A stretch of 64,000 nucleotides of DNA. It comes from Granulicella mallensis (GTDB taxonomy: Bacteria; Acidobacteriota; Terriglobia; Terriglobales; Acidobacteriaceae). The DNA is taken from assembly GCF_014203225.1 (NCBI RefSeq), contig NZ_JACHIO010000015.1:106569-170568 (forward strand), in the 5' to 3' direction. Positions 1 to 9,393 of the stretch are shown here, piece by piece (the first letter of the stretch is position 1; every line of letters starts with the position of its first letter). The notes under the pieces are model-generated. The model was not told where the DNA came from. It saw only the letters and a list, made by a program, of their open reading frames with translations, and searched no databases. The position numbers and the translations under genes were made by a program.

Positions 1-84
1 GGTAGCCTAAATCTCGTCCCGGACTCGATCTGAAGGCAGGCCCATGGCAAACCTCCAGTCGGTTCAAAGCACTCTGACGAAATT

Positions 85-1911
85 TTGACGGATACTCCAC
101 AACTCGAAGCGTTGGTCCCTCGCAGCAAGGGGTTGACCTCCCGTTTCGGACCGGGATGGTTGCGCGAGTTCGCCCGCACACAGTGGGGCTGTACGATCTG
201 GGAGCTCATCGTCCTGGTGGGCGTATCCGGCTACTTCCTGCTCTTTTGTCTCATGCCGTACTTCGGTGGCGATCAACTGGGGCTGGTCGGCGCCGATGAG
301 CCACGCTACGCGCAGATCGCACGCGAGATGCTCGCCGCGCATTCGGAGGACTGCCACGAGGTCCATGCCCGGATTACGCCGCACAGCCTGCGGCCCACGG
401 ACATTCACGCCTCCTACGTCTGCCTGATGGGCGGAACGGTGACCCCGATCCTCTACGGCAAGCCCTGGCTGGAGAAACCCGCGCTCTACTACTGGCGGGC
501 GATGGGTTTCTTCAAAGAGTTTGGCGTCTCGGACTGGTCGGCGCGGCTGCCTTCTGCCTCCGGCGCGGCGGCCCTGATCTTCCTGGCGTTCCTGCACCTG
601 CGACGATTCCGGCCCGGTGGCCACCTGGACGCGGCACTCATCATGGTCTCGACCGTGGCGATCTTCTCGTTCGCGCGTGGGGCCTCCACGGACATGCAGC
701 TCGCCGCGCCCTTCTGTATCGGCATGCTCGGCTGGTACGGGTGGTATGAGACCGGCAAGAAGTTCTGGCTCTTCGATCTGTACTTCTTCGGGGCGGCGGC
801 CACGCTCGCCAAGGGTCCGGTTGCTCCCTTCCTGATGCTTGGCATCCTGGTGCTGTTCTGTGGCCTGCGTCGCGAGTGGTCGGCGCTGCGGCGCACCATC
901 TGGCTGCCCGGAATCCTGCTGTACCTGGCGATGGTGCTGCCCTGGTACATTGCGGTGCAGCGGCGCAACCCGAGCTTCTTCCGCCAGTTCTTTATCGAGC
1001 ACAACCTCGAGCGCTTTGCGACCAACCGCTACCAGCATCACCAGCCGGTTTATTACTACCTGGTGGTCCTGATCCTGGGGCTTATGCCGTGGACGGCGCT
1101 GGCCATCCGCGCTCTGGTCGATGCGGTCCAGGTCTCTATCGCAGAGTGGAAGGTGCGGCATAACCCGCAGCGCTATCTCGGCCATACCCGCGCCGGCGAT
1201 GCGTTCCCTGAATTCCTCGTCCTATGGGCCCTGTTTCCGGTCCTGTTCTTCTCGTTTGCGGAGTCGAAGCTGCCAGGGTACATTCTGCCGTCGATCCCGC
1301 CACTGGCGATTCTCACCGGCGATTATCTCTTTCGCACTCGCCGCGCCGGTCTTCCCTCGTGGCTGTTGAGCCTGCATGCCGGACTGACCGGCCTTCTCAC
1401 GTTCGTCCTGCTGCTGTGCCCGCAGTACATGGTCTACCAGCGCATCGTTCCGGCGGCGAAGACCTTTGTCTGGACCGCTGCGCTTGGCGTGCTGGCGGCA
1501 TGGCTCATTATCTTCGTCGTGCAGCGTTACGGGGTTCGCCATGTTCGCACCGTAACGTTGATTCCTCTGGCGGGTCTGCTCTTCTTCCTGCTGAAGCTGA
1601 ACGGACGCGTACTCGATCTGAACTACTCGGCACGGCCTCTGGCTCGCGAGATCCAGCAGGCTGCTCCTGAAATTCCTGTGGTTGCCGTACAGGACGTTCG
1701 CCGCGACCTCGACTATGGCCTGGCCTTCTATCGCAACCAGAACGTCGTCCACTACGATACGGACGGCATTCCGGACGAAGAGCACGTGCTGGTGATCCCC
1801 ACGCGCGAGGCCGATCAGATTCCTTCCCTGGTACAGGGCCGCGTCTATCAGCAGCTCTTTCTCTATGAGACACAGGGTCTCTCCGTCTACAAGATCTATC
1901 CGCACAGTTGA
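85..1911 (+). CDS. ArnT/PMT-like membrane glycosyltransferase (GT39/GT83 type)
   Basis: This 608-residue polytopic membrane protein probably transfers a sugar from a polyprenyl-phosphate donor to a periplasmic acceptor such as lipid A or protein. After a cytoplasmic N-terminus and a first membrane segment comes GADEPRYAQIAREM, the acidic DE loop typical of ArnT/PMT enzymes, then YGKPWLEKPALYYW, the conserved KP-YYW motif. About ten more hydrophobic segments follow, and a short soluble C-terminal domain ends the protein. The start is TTG at 85; no better in-frame start lies before the first membrane segment. The acceptor cannot be read from the sequence. A GNAT gene follows 79 bp downstream on the same strand. 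Confidence 0.85.
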   Translation: MTDTPQLEALVPRSKGLTSRFGPGWLREFARTQWGCTIWELIVLVGVSGYFLLFCLMPYFGGDQLGLVGADEPRYAQIAREMLAAHSEDCHEVHARITPHSLRPTDIHASYVCLMGGTVTPILYGKPWLEKPALYYWRAMGFFKEFGVSDWSARLPSASGAAALIFLAFLHLRRFRPGGHLDAALIMVSTVAIFSFARGASTDMQLAAPFCIGMLGWYGWYETGKKFWLFDLYFFGAAATLAKGPVAPFLMLGILVLFCGLRREWSALRRTIWLPGILLYLAMVLPWYIAVQRRNPSFFRQFFIEHNLERFATNRYQHHQPVYYYLVVLILGLMPWTALAIRALVDAVQVSIAEWKVRHNPQRYLGHTRAGDAFPEFLVLWALFPVLFFSFAESKLPGYILPSIPPLAILTGDYLFRTRRAGLPSWLLSLHAGLTGLLTFVLLLCPQYMVYQRIVPAAKTFVWTAALGVLAAWLIIFVVQRYGVRHVRTVTLIPLAGLLFFLLKLNGRVLDLNYSARPLAREIQQAAPEIPVVAVQDVRRDLDYGLAFYRNQNVVHYDTDGIPDEEHVLVIPTREADQIPSLVQGRVYQQLFLYETQGLSVYKIYPHS

Positions 1912-1990
1912 CCCTGAGACTTCCTTATCCCATCGATTCGCCGATTTGCACGGACACACGCGGGGGCAGTGTGAGACGATTGCCCCTAAC

Positions 1991-2995
1991 ATGACCTCCA
2001 GCGCTCAGATCTTCGGGGCTCCCACCTTCGGCTCTCAGATCGAAGTGCTGGATTTGCGCCATTTTTCAGCGGCGCAGTTGCGGCCTCTGCTGTTCGACGA
2101 GTGTGAGCGCTGGCAGAGCAGGCTGCGCTGGGACTATACGAACTCGATGGAGCTGCTGCTGCAGTATCTCGACAGCCGTGTGCTGCCGGGGTTCGTCGCT
2201 CTGCATGGGGGCCGCGTCATCGGCTATACGTTCTGCGTCTTCGAGGCGGCCAAGGCTGTGATCGGCGATACGTATGCGCTCGGCGAGAGCGGGACGCTCA
2301 ACAACCCTGTCTGCGAGACGCTGCTGCATCACCTCATCGAGATGCTACAGGCGACGCCCGGCGTCGACCGCATCGAATCACAATTACTGATGTTCCCTCT
2401 GGGCGCGCTAGCCAGTCCGTATCTGTCGAGAGGGTTTCACAGCTTTCCCCGGCTGTTTATGGAACAGGATTTCGCAGAGTCGAAGCCGCTTGCCCCTCAG
2501 CCGGCATTGCCAGCATCGTTGAAGCTGCAACCCTGGCAGCCGGAGTTCTACGAAACGGCTGCCGAGTTGATCCATCGCTCCTATGCGGGGCACATGGACA
2601 GCCATATCAACGATCAATATCGCAGCGCGCACGGCTCACTGCGATTTCTGCATAACATCGTCCGCTTTCCGGGCTGCGGCGCCTTCGATGCCGCGAACTC
2701 CTGGGTGCTGCGCGACGAACGCAGCGGCCGCCTGCAGGCCATGGTACTCAGCTCACGCGTGCGCTCCGATACCGGCCACGTAACGCAGCTTTGCGTTGCA
2801 CCGGAGCTGCGCGGCTTTGGTCTGGGACGCATCCTGATGCAGCAATGCGCAAGCGAGCTGGAACGAAGCGGAGGAACTTCGCTCTCCCTCACCGTGACTG
2901 AAGAGAATTTAAACGCACGCCGTCTCTACGACGAACTAGGCTTCCGCACAGTACATCGCTTCGAAGCGATGGTGTGGGACGGCGGCAGCGAGTAA
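1991..2995 (+). CDS. GNAT-family N-acetyltransferase
   Basis: The protein has 334 residues. Its C-terminal third is a clear GNAT fold: VTQLCVAPELRGFGLGRILM is the acetyl-CoA pyrophosphate-binding loop (R/Q-x-x-G-x-G/A), followed by NARRLYDELGF, the usual final helix and strand. The N-terminal half is related but diverged and may be a second, degenerate acetyltransferase lobe. I chose ATG 1991 because an upstream in-frame start at 1865 would overlap the preceding gene by 47 bp with a low-complexity leader. The substrate is unknown. Transcription runs into the long hairpin at 3013-3109. Confidence 0.85.
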   Translation: MTSSAQIFGAPTFGSQIEVLDLRHFSAAQLRPLLFDECERWQSRLRWDYTNSMELLLQYLDSRVLPGFVALHGGRVIGYTFCVFEAAKAVIGDTYALGESGTLNNPVCETLLHHLIEMLQATPGVDRIESQLLMFPLGALASPYLSRGFHSFPRLFMEQDFAESKPLAPQPALPASLKLQPWQPEFYETAAELIHRSYAGHMDSHINDQYRSAHGSLRFLHNIVRFPGCGAFDAANSWVLRDERSGRLQAMVLSSRVRSDTGHVTQLCVAPELRGFGLGRILMQQCASELERSGGTSLSLTVTEENLNARRLYDELGFRTVHRFEAMVWDGGSE

Positions 2996-3012
2996 AGCAG
3001 AGTGCAGAAAAA

Positions 3013-3109
3013 CAGAGTGTAGAGAGTAGAGGATAGAGCGTAGAGAAAGCTTGAAGTGCGATGGCGCTCCGGTTTTCTCTACACTCTATCCTCTACTCTC
3101 TACACTCTG
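3013..3109. terminator. Long inverted repeat between convergent genes
   Basis: Two 36-bp arms (3013-3048 and 3074-3109) are complementary with a single mismatch and enclose a 25-nt loop. The arms consist of a degenerate repeated AGAG-TAGAG unit. The element fills the space between the convergent GNAT gene and guaB and stops just short of the guaB stop codon, so a bidirectional transcription terminator is the simplest reading. It is longer than a normal intrinsic terminator. Confidence 0.7.
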
Positions 3110-3111
3110 CT

Positions 3112-4644
<1,533 letters not shown>

Positions 4645-4787
4645 CTATTGTTGCACTCTGGGCGTGATATGGGGTTAAATCCGGGCCAGTTTCGCAGTTG
4701 CGTCGGCGATGGTATATCTGGCATACCCGCTTGACGGCGGATCCAGCGGTTTCGGCTTAGCCCTCTACAGGGGCGAAGACTGTTTGC

Positions 4788-4811
4788 ATGGTTTTCCCCC
4801 AGGAAAACCAT
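4788..4811. promoter_or_regulatory. Hairpin in the guaB/amidase divergent region
   Basis: A perfect 10-bp inverted repeat (ATGGTTTTCC and its complement) with a CCCA loop lies between the divergent starts of guaB and the amidase gene. An outer, imperfect pair (TTCGGCTTA near 4751 and AAAGCCGAAG near 4840) flanks it. It could be an operator or a leader structure. A similar GGTTTTC hairpin occurs at 35049-35069 between allB and the guanine deaminase gene. Confidence 0.35.
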
Positions 4812-4866
4812 CTTTACAAGCTTTCCAGTGTAACGAGTAAAGCCGAAGCCGCTCCTTAGGAGCACA

Positions 4867-6666
4867 ATGTCACGATCCCGTAGAGAGTTCCTTGCCCAGG
4901 GTTCACTGGGCCTGCTGGCCGCCGCTATCATTCCGCAAACCACTGAGGCTGCTCAGGTTCCACAGACACCGGGAGCTCCTCCGGCGTTCGGTACAGCACC
5001 CCCGGTCGGCCCGGCTGTATCGCCGGAAACCTTCGCGGCGGCTGAAAAGCTCGTGCAGGTAGAGCTGACACCTGCCGACCGCGCGCAGGCTGCGGGGAAC
5101 TGGCAGCAGTCGATGGCGACTGTGTACGAGCGGCGGGTCGGCCCACGCAAAGTAGCCATCGAAGAGGCCATTGCGCCCGCGACCGTGTGGAATCCGGTAT
5201 TGACTGCGCCGCAGGCTGGAGCCGTTGCTACTGGTAAGTTTCAGCTTGGCGAAACGACAGGAGCATCGCTTCCAGCACATGATGAGGACATTGCCTTTGC
5301 GTCGGCGCTGCAGTTGTCGCATTGGATCCATGAGCGCAAGATCACGTCGGAGCGGCTGACGAAGATTTATTTAGCCCGGTTGGAGAAGCACAACAAGCAG
5401 TTGAACTGCGTCATCACGCTGACGGCGGATCATGCGCTGGAGCAGGCGCGCAGGGCGGATGCGGAGCTCGCCGCAGGGCATGATCGCGGGCCGCTGCACG
5501 GGATTCCGTGGGGCGCGAAAGATTTGTTGGATACGGCAGGAATTCCCACGACCTGGGGCGCTGAGCCGTATCGCGACCGCATCCCCGCCAAAGATGCGGC
5601 GGTGACCCAGCGCCTGAATGAGGCGGGCGCGGTGCTGGTAGCGAAGCTTAGCCTCGGAGCGCTGGCGTTGAACGATGTCTGGTTCGGTGGACAGACGAAG
5701 AATCCGTGGCTGCTGGAAGAAGGAGCCTCGGGTTCAAGCGCTGGACCGGGTTCGGCGGTGGCGGCGGGATTGGTAGGGTTTGCTATCGGCAGCGAGACGC
5801 AGGGCAGCATCGTGAGCCCGTCGATGCGCTGCGGCGTGACGGGCCTGCGGCCCACGTATGGCCGCGTTCCCCGCACCGGCGCGATGACCCTGAGCTGGAC
5901 GTGCGACAAGCTCGGAGCAATGACGCGCGGAGTTGTAGACACGATGCTGGTGCTGAACGCGATCTCAGGCCCCGACGGGCAGGACGACGCCTGCGTGCCC
6001 AGCAAGCTGGACTTTGCAGCAGGGAAGAGCGTATCGGGTCTGCGTGTGGGGTATTTCCCAGCGTGGATGAAGGAGGCTCCGGCAACTGCGGTAGATCGCG
6101 CGGCTCTGGAGACGGTGAAGAAGCTGGGCATGGTGCCGGTGGAGGTGTTGCTGCCTGACTGGCCCTACGACTCGCTCAACATCATCCTCTTTGCCGAATC
6201 GGCGGCAGCGTTCGAGGAGTTGACGCTCAGCCATAAGCTCGACGAGTTGAAGATGCAGGTTCCGGATGCGTGGCCGAATACGTTTCGTCAGTCGCGCTTT
6301 CTCTCCGCAGTCGATTTCGTGCAGGCCGACAGGCTACGCCGCAAGGTCGCGCTGGAGATGGCGCGGGTCATGTCCGAGGTCGATGTGCTGCTGGTTCCGT
6401 CGCTGCGCGATGAGGCGCTGGTAATCACGAACTTTACGGGGCATCCCTCGCTGACGCTGCGTGCAGGATTTGTGGAGATCACCGAGGCCCGCAGCGATTG
6501 GGCTCCCGACCCGAAGCATCCTCTGCCGAAGTTCGCGACCCCGCGCCGTGTGCCGTATGGAGTGACGCTGATCGGAAGGCTCTTCGAGGAAGGAACTCTT
6601 GCTCAGGCGGGGATGGTGTTGGAGCAGGCGTTTGGAGTAGCGTCGGAGCGGCCGACAGGGTTTTAA
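4867..6666 (+). CDS. Tat-exported amidase (amidase signature family)
   Basis: This is a 599-residue amide hydrolase of the amidase-signature family (GatA-like fold). The N-terminus SRSRREFLAQGSLGLLAAA is a twin-arginine signal, so the enzyme should act in the periplasm. The Ser-cisSer-Lys triad is visible: Lys in GIPWGAKDLLDTAGIPT, and the serines in GASGSSAGPGSAVAAGLVGF followed by GSETQGSIVSPS. Roughly 120 residues between the signal and the catalytic domain are proline/alanine-rich and unlike GatA. Export and the absence of gatB/gatC argue against a tRNA amidotransferase role. The substrate is unknown. Confidence 0.9.
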   Translation: MSRSRREFLAQGSLGLLAAAIIPQTTEAAQVPQTPGAPPAFGTAPPVGPAVSPETFAAAEKLVQVELTPADRAQAAGNWQQSMATVYERRVGPRKVAIEEAIAPATVWNPVLTAPQAGAVATGKFQLGETTGASLPAHDEDIAFASALQLSHWIHERKITSERLTKIYLARLEKHNKQLNCVITLTADHALEQARRADAELAAGHDRGPLHGIPWGAKDLLDTAGIPTTWGAEPYRDRIPAKDAAVTQRLNEAGAVLVAKLSLGALALNDVWFGGQTKNPWLLEEGASGSSAGPGSAVAAGLVGFAIGSETQGSIVSPSMRCGVTGLRPTYGRVPRTGAMTLSWTCDKLGAMTRGVVDTMLVLNAISGPDGQDDACVPSKLDFAAGKSVSGLRVGYFPAWMKEAPATAVDRAALETVKKLGMVPVEVLLPDWPYDSLNIILFAESAAAFEELTLSHKLDELKMQVPDAWPNTFRQSRFLSAVDFVQADRLRRKVALEMARVMSEVDVLLVPSLRDEALVITNFTGHPSLTLRAGFVEITEARSDWAPDPKHPLPKFATPRRVPYGVTLIGRLFEEGTLAQAGMVLEQAFGVASERPTGF

Positions 6667-6699
6667 TGGGGCAGTTTCGCAAAGAGTGTCGAAGTTTTT

Positions 6700-6860
6700 G
6701 CTTTTTGTTTTTCTGGTTGTCATTCCCGGAGGGAATCTGCTTTCTGTTCGTAGGACCACATGTTCTATGTGTCCGCGCTGGTGTTGGTCTCCCGTGTCTT
6801 TGCGATGTCCCCAACAAACAGCAGATTCCCTTCGGGAATGACAACAAGAAAAGCAAAAGC
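6700..6860. repeat. Family-1 palindromic element (GTTGTCATTCC type)
   Basis: Left arm (from 6700) and right arm (to 6860) pair over about 50 bp with several mismatches. The outer parts read GCTTTT-rich/GTTGTCATTCC and its complement GGAATGACAACAAGAAAAGC. The same arm sequence recurs at 9327, 51206, 62459 and, more diverged, at 18253 and 63896. With the POTRA remnant at 6915-7040 it accounts for most of the 486-bp stretch between the amidase and the small secreted peptide gene. Confidence 0.75.
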
Positions 6861-6914
6861 AACAGTCCTTTGCAGCGCACACTTTATCCACTATGCTCTT
6901 GGTGAAAATACTCT

Positions 6915-7040
6915 GACCAGCGCGTGAAGGTGATCGTCAGATCGACCATATGCATCTGTGGATCGGCTGAGGACTGAAAGCTTGCACGGGTAGCTGGCCG
7001 AACGTCGTAGCGCGGTGTTGTGGGCGATGAGAGACTGGAC
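6915..7040 (-). pseudogene. Remnant of a third POTRA-protein gene (C-terminal end only)
   Basis: Read on the minus strand, this stretch encodes SADPQMHMVDLTITF, nearly identical to SADPQTHLVDLTITF at the C-terminus of the POTRA gene at 9394. In another frame it encodes NTAL, matching NNTAL of the same protein, so a frameshift separates the two matches. No start and no upstream domain remain. As at 9394, a family-1 arm lies directly downstream of the gene end, which suggests the gene and repeat were duplicated together and this copy then decayed. Confidence 0.7.
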
Positions 7041-7081
7041 ACAGCTCCCGTCTTAGTGAAAATTGCTGTAAAAAAAACTGT

Positions 7082-7110
7082 TTGACAAAAGAGGGGGGGC
7101 CGTACAAGTT
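7082..7110 (+). promoter_or_regulatory. Possible promoter of the Cys-rich peptide gene
   Basis: TTGACA at 7082-7087 matches a consensus -35 box, about 65 bp upstream of the ATG at 7153. A run of seven G residues follows at once. No good -10 box is present at the usual spacing (TACAAG at 7103 is 15 bp away), so this is tentative. Confidence 0.3.
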
Positions 7111-7152
7111 ATCCGTAGAGAATTTCAACTTTTTACAAGGATATACAAACAC

Positions 7153-7401
7153 ATGGTTGTGTCCAAGCCTTTCCCTCTATCGATCCGAAGAGTTGTGCTG
7201 ATGACAACTGTTGCTGGAGCAATATTTGCTGGTCTAGCGTATAGAAACAATTCAGCCGTGCTTGCCAGCGCCAATTGTTCTTGTGACGGCACATACTCGC
7301 CAGGAAAGTGTTCAAGTGGGCAACGATGCACAGATCAGGGCGGTGGCAACTGTGCGTGGGTAGATGACAGCAGTTGTCCGCAGCCGCAGCAACCGCAATA
7401 A
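7153..7401 (+). CDS. Small secreted cysteine-rich peptide
   Basis: This is an 82-residue protein that I do not recognise. Residues 1-40 form a positively charged N-terminus and a hydrophobic segment ending around VLASA, consistent with a signal peptide. The mature part is about 42 residues with six cysteines (CSC, GKC, QRC, GNC, SSC) and a Pro/Gln-rich tail, so a disulfide-bonded extracellular or periplasmic peptide is likely. It lies in AT-richer DNA directly upstream of a broken redoxin gene that could have served its oxidative folding; that link is inference. An imperfect hairpin (7429-7464) follows the stop. Confidence 0.6.
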   Translation: MVVSKPFPLSIRRVVLMTTVAGAIFAGLAYRNNSAVLASANCSCDGTYSPGKCSSGQRCTDQGGGNCAWVDDSSCPQPQQPQ

Positions 7402-7428
7402 GGGAACTATTTCTCTAGCCTAATGAAC

Positions 7429-7464
7429 GATGGACAGCCTATACAGGGATATGGGCTGTCCATC
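7429..7464 (+). terminator. Hairpin downstream of the Cys-rich peptide gene
   Basis: GATGGACAGCC (7429-7439) pairs with GGCTGTCCATC (7454-7464) across a 14-nt loop. No T-tract follows, so it may be an attenuating structure rather than a strong terminator. Confidence 0.45.
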
Positions 7465-7638
7465 GCATTGTCTCCGCTGTATATGCAGCATGAGAATTTA
7501 GTCAGGTGTGCGGATTGAATTCTCGCCTGCCTATCTATCCAGTTGAATCTTTTCTGGTGAGATCGCTCGCCGCTTGTGGCGGCGATTTTTCATTGGTTTA
7601 TAGCCAACCATCGCTGATGGTCGACGGAGATTAGTAGC

Positions 7639-8203
7639 ATGGCGATTTTTTGGCAAAAGATTCGAAGTGCAGTTCCAACTGTAATTTTCGCCGTAAGTCT
7701 CGCTGGAAACGTGACGTTAGGCCTTTTAGCCGTCAAATGGCATCATTCAATGCCAGCAATGTCTATAGTTAATCCAGATGCTCCAAAGCTTGGTACTTAT
7801 GTTAGCTCGCTAAATGTTTCCTCTCTGCACGGGGATGATGCGGTCCTATCGCTTTCTCAAAAGAACCGTCTAACTGTGCTCTATGTCTTCACCTACGTGC
7901 GTATGGTGTCTCAGGAACAAGCAGAAAATATTCAATTTAGCCGCAGCTGAACATGATCGTTATGATTTTGTGGGTCTTTCTTTGACGGCCAAGGGTATTA
8001 ATCAATATTTGGCATCCTCCCCTTTCAACTTTCCTGTCTATGTTGTAAATGAGGGGAAATTGCCTATCAATTTTAAATTGACCCTTACCCCGGATACGTT
8101 TGTGTTCTCGCGAGACGGTGAGCTAGAGCATATTTTTGATGGCTACTATACTTCCGATACTGCAGCGAGTATTTCTTCGCTTTTCGGGGTGCATCTTGAA
8201 TAG
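7639..8203 (+). pseudogene. Membrane-anchored redoxin/thioredoxin-like protein, frameshifted
   Basis: Two overlapping reading frames (7639-7950 and 7883-8203) each give half of a thioredoxin-like protein. The first supplies an N-terminal membrane anchor and strand up to LTVLYVF. The second supplies SPTCVWCLRNKQKIF, with a CxxC active site, followed by the rest of the fold to FGVHLE. Joining them needs a net shift near 7890-7900, most simply the loss of a TC dinucleotide from CTTCTCACC. Intact length would be about 188 residues. A sequencing error or programmed frameshift cannot be excluded. Base composition is visibly AT-richer than in neighbouring genes. Confidence 0.65.
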
Positions 8204-8435
8204 AGTGTTATGTTGCATTGTAATGGTAGGGGGATATTGAGTTGGATGTAGTTCTTCCGTTGCGCACTTAGATAGTAAGGCTTTTATTGATAAGCAGGTG
8301 CATTTAATTACATATAGTGGTGAGCAATTGCAGACTGTGTGGATCTTAGATTTGGGATTCTTTTTGAGGCAACCTTCGATTGGCTTGCTGAGTCAGGTCC
8401 CGTCCCTCCGGCGTCAATGTTGAGAAAGAGGTACC

Positions 8436-9323
8436 GTGGCCGAACTCTTTGCGAGTAACAGCAGGAAGTTATTGCTCCTTGTGACTACATGGATGGCCAC
8501 CGTCTCGGTCATGCCTGGGCAGGTAAATGCAGCAAGAAGTTCGTCTGAAGAGCAGATCTCAAACTCAGAAGCTAAAGTGCTTACCTTCGAGGTCGTTTCT
8601 GTTAGACCCCACAAGAATAATGACGGACACGCTTGGAATTTCAGTTATAGAACCGACGGGGTCAATGCTCCAGGGATCACTCTACGGAGATTTATTGAGC
8701 GTGCCTACGGAATCTTCAATGATGATCTGATTTCAGGATTGCCTGATTGGGCCAATTCTGCAAGGTATGACATCGAGGCGAAGGTGGGCAATTCAGATAT
8801 AGCTGAGTTCCAGAAACTCAATCTGGATCAGCGCAGAAGTATGGTGCAGGCGCTTTTAGTGGATCGTTTCAAGTTGGTCGCCCACCATGAAGCCAAAGAT
8901 CTTCCAATCTATGCGTTGGTCATCGCAAAGGATAGCTCTAAGCTTCAGGAGTCGAAGTCAGGCGCTTTTACCTCGATCAAAGGGGTAGATTGCCTGGTAA
9001 AAGCAAGCGAACCCAACTCCCTGGTCGTCCAATACTGTTCCATGGCGAGTTTGGCTCGGATGTTACGTGACGAAGCGAATTTAGATCGCACCGTTGTCGA
9101 TAGGACAGGACTTACGGGTCACTATGATATTAGCCTGCATTGGGCTGCCGATGAGGATCCCCCTCCTGGTAGTAGCCAACAAGGGACTGGCCTTCTGCCA
9201 GAAGCTCCTGGGTCTTCTATCTTTGCGGCGCTTCAGAAACAGCTCGGGCTGAAATTGGAATCGACAAAAGGCCCGGTAGATACAATTGTCATCGATCACA
9301 TCGAGACACCTTCGCCCAATTAG
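8436..9323 (+). CDS. TIGR03435-family secreted protein
   Basis: The 295-residue protein has an N-terminal signal-like segment (KLLLLVTTWMATVSVMPG) and then the pattern characteristic of the acidobacterial TIGR03435 family: TFEVVSVRPHK, a GITLRRFIERAYG segment, LPDWANSARYDIEAKV, RSMVQALLVDRFKL, and a late DRTGLTGHYDISLHW. The family is expanded in soil Acidobacteria and its function is unknown. Start is GTG 8436, preceded by GAAAGAGG. Immediately after the stop lies one arm of a family-1 repeat (9327-9350), and a convergent POTRA gene follows. Confidence 0.85.
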   Translation: MAELFASNSRKLLLLVTTWMATVSVMPGQVNAARSSSEEQISNSEAKVLTFEVVSVRPHKNNDGHAWNFSYRTDGVNAPGITLRRFIERAYGIFNDDLISGLPDWANSARYDIEAKVGNSDIAEFQKLNLDQRRSMVQALLVDRFKLVAHHEAKDLPIYALVIAKDSSKLQESKSGAFTSIKGVDCLVKASEPNSLVVQYCSMASLARMLRDEANLDRTVVDRTGLTGHYDISLHWAADEDPPPGSSQQGTGLLPEAPGSSIFAALQKQLGLKLESTKGPVDTIVIDHIETPSPN

Positions 9324-9326
9324 TAG

Positions 9327-9350
9327 AGGAATGACAACCAGAAAACAAAA
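9327..9350. repeat. Solitary family-1 repeat arm
   Basis: GGAATGACAACCAGAAAAC and the adjoining AAAGC-rich tail match the right arm of the family-1 elements at 6700 and 62459, but no complementary left arm is present nearby. It sits 4 bp beyond the TIGR03435 stop codon, at what looks like the breakpoint of inserted DNA. Confidence 0.6.
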
Positions 9351-9393
9351 GCAAAAGTACCTGTTGGGATAACAGGTGTGAAGCTCCTCGCTA

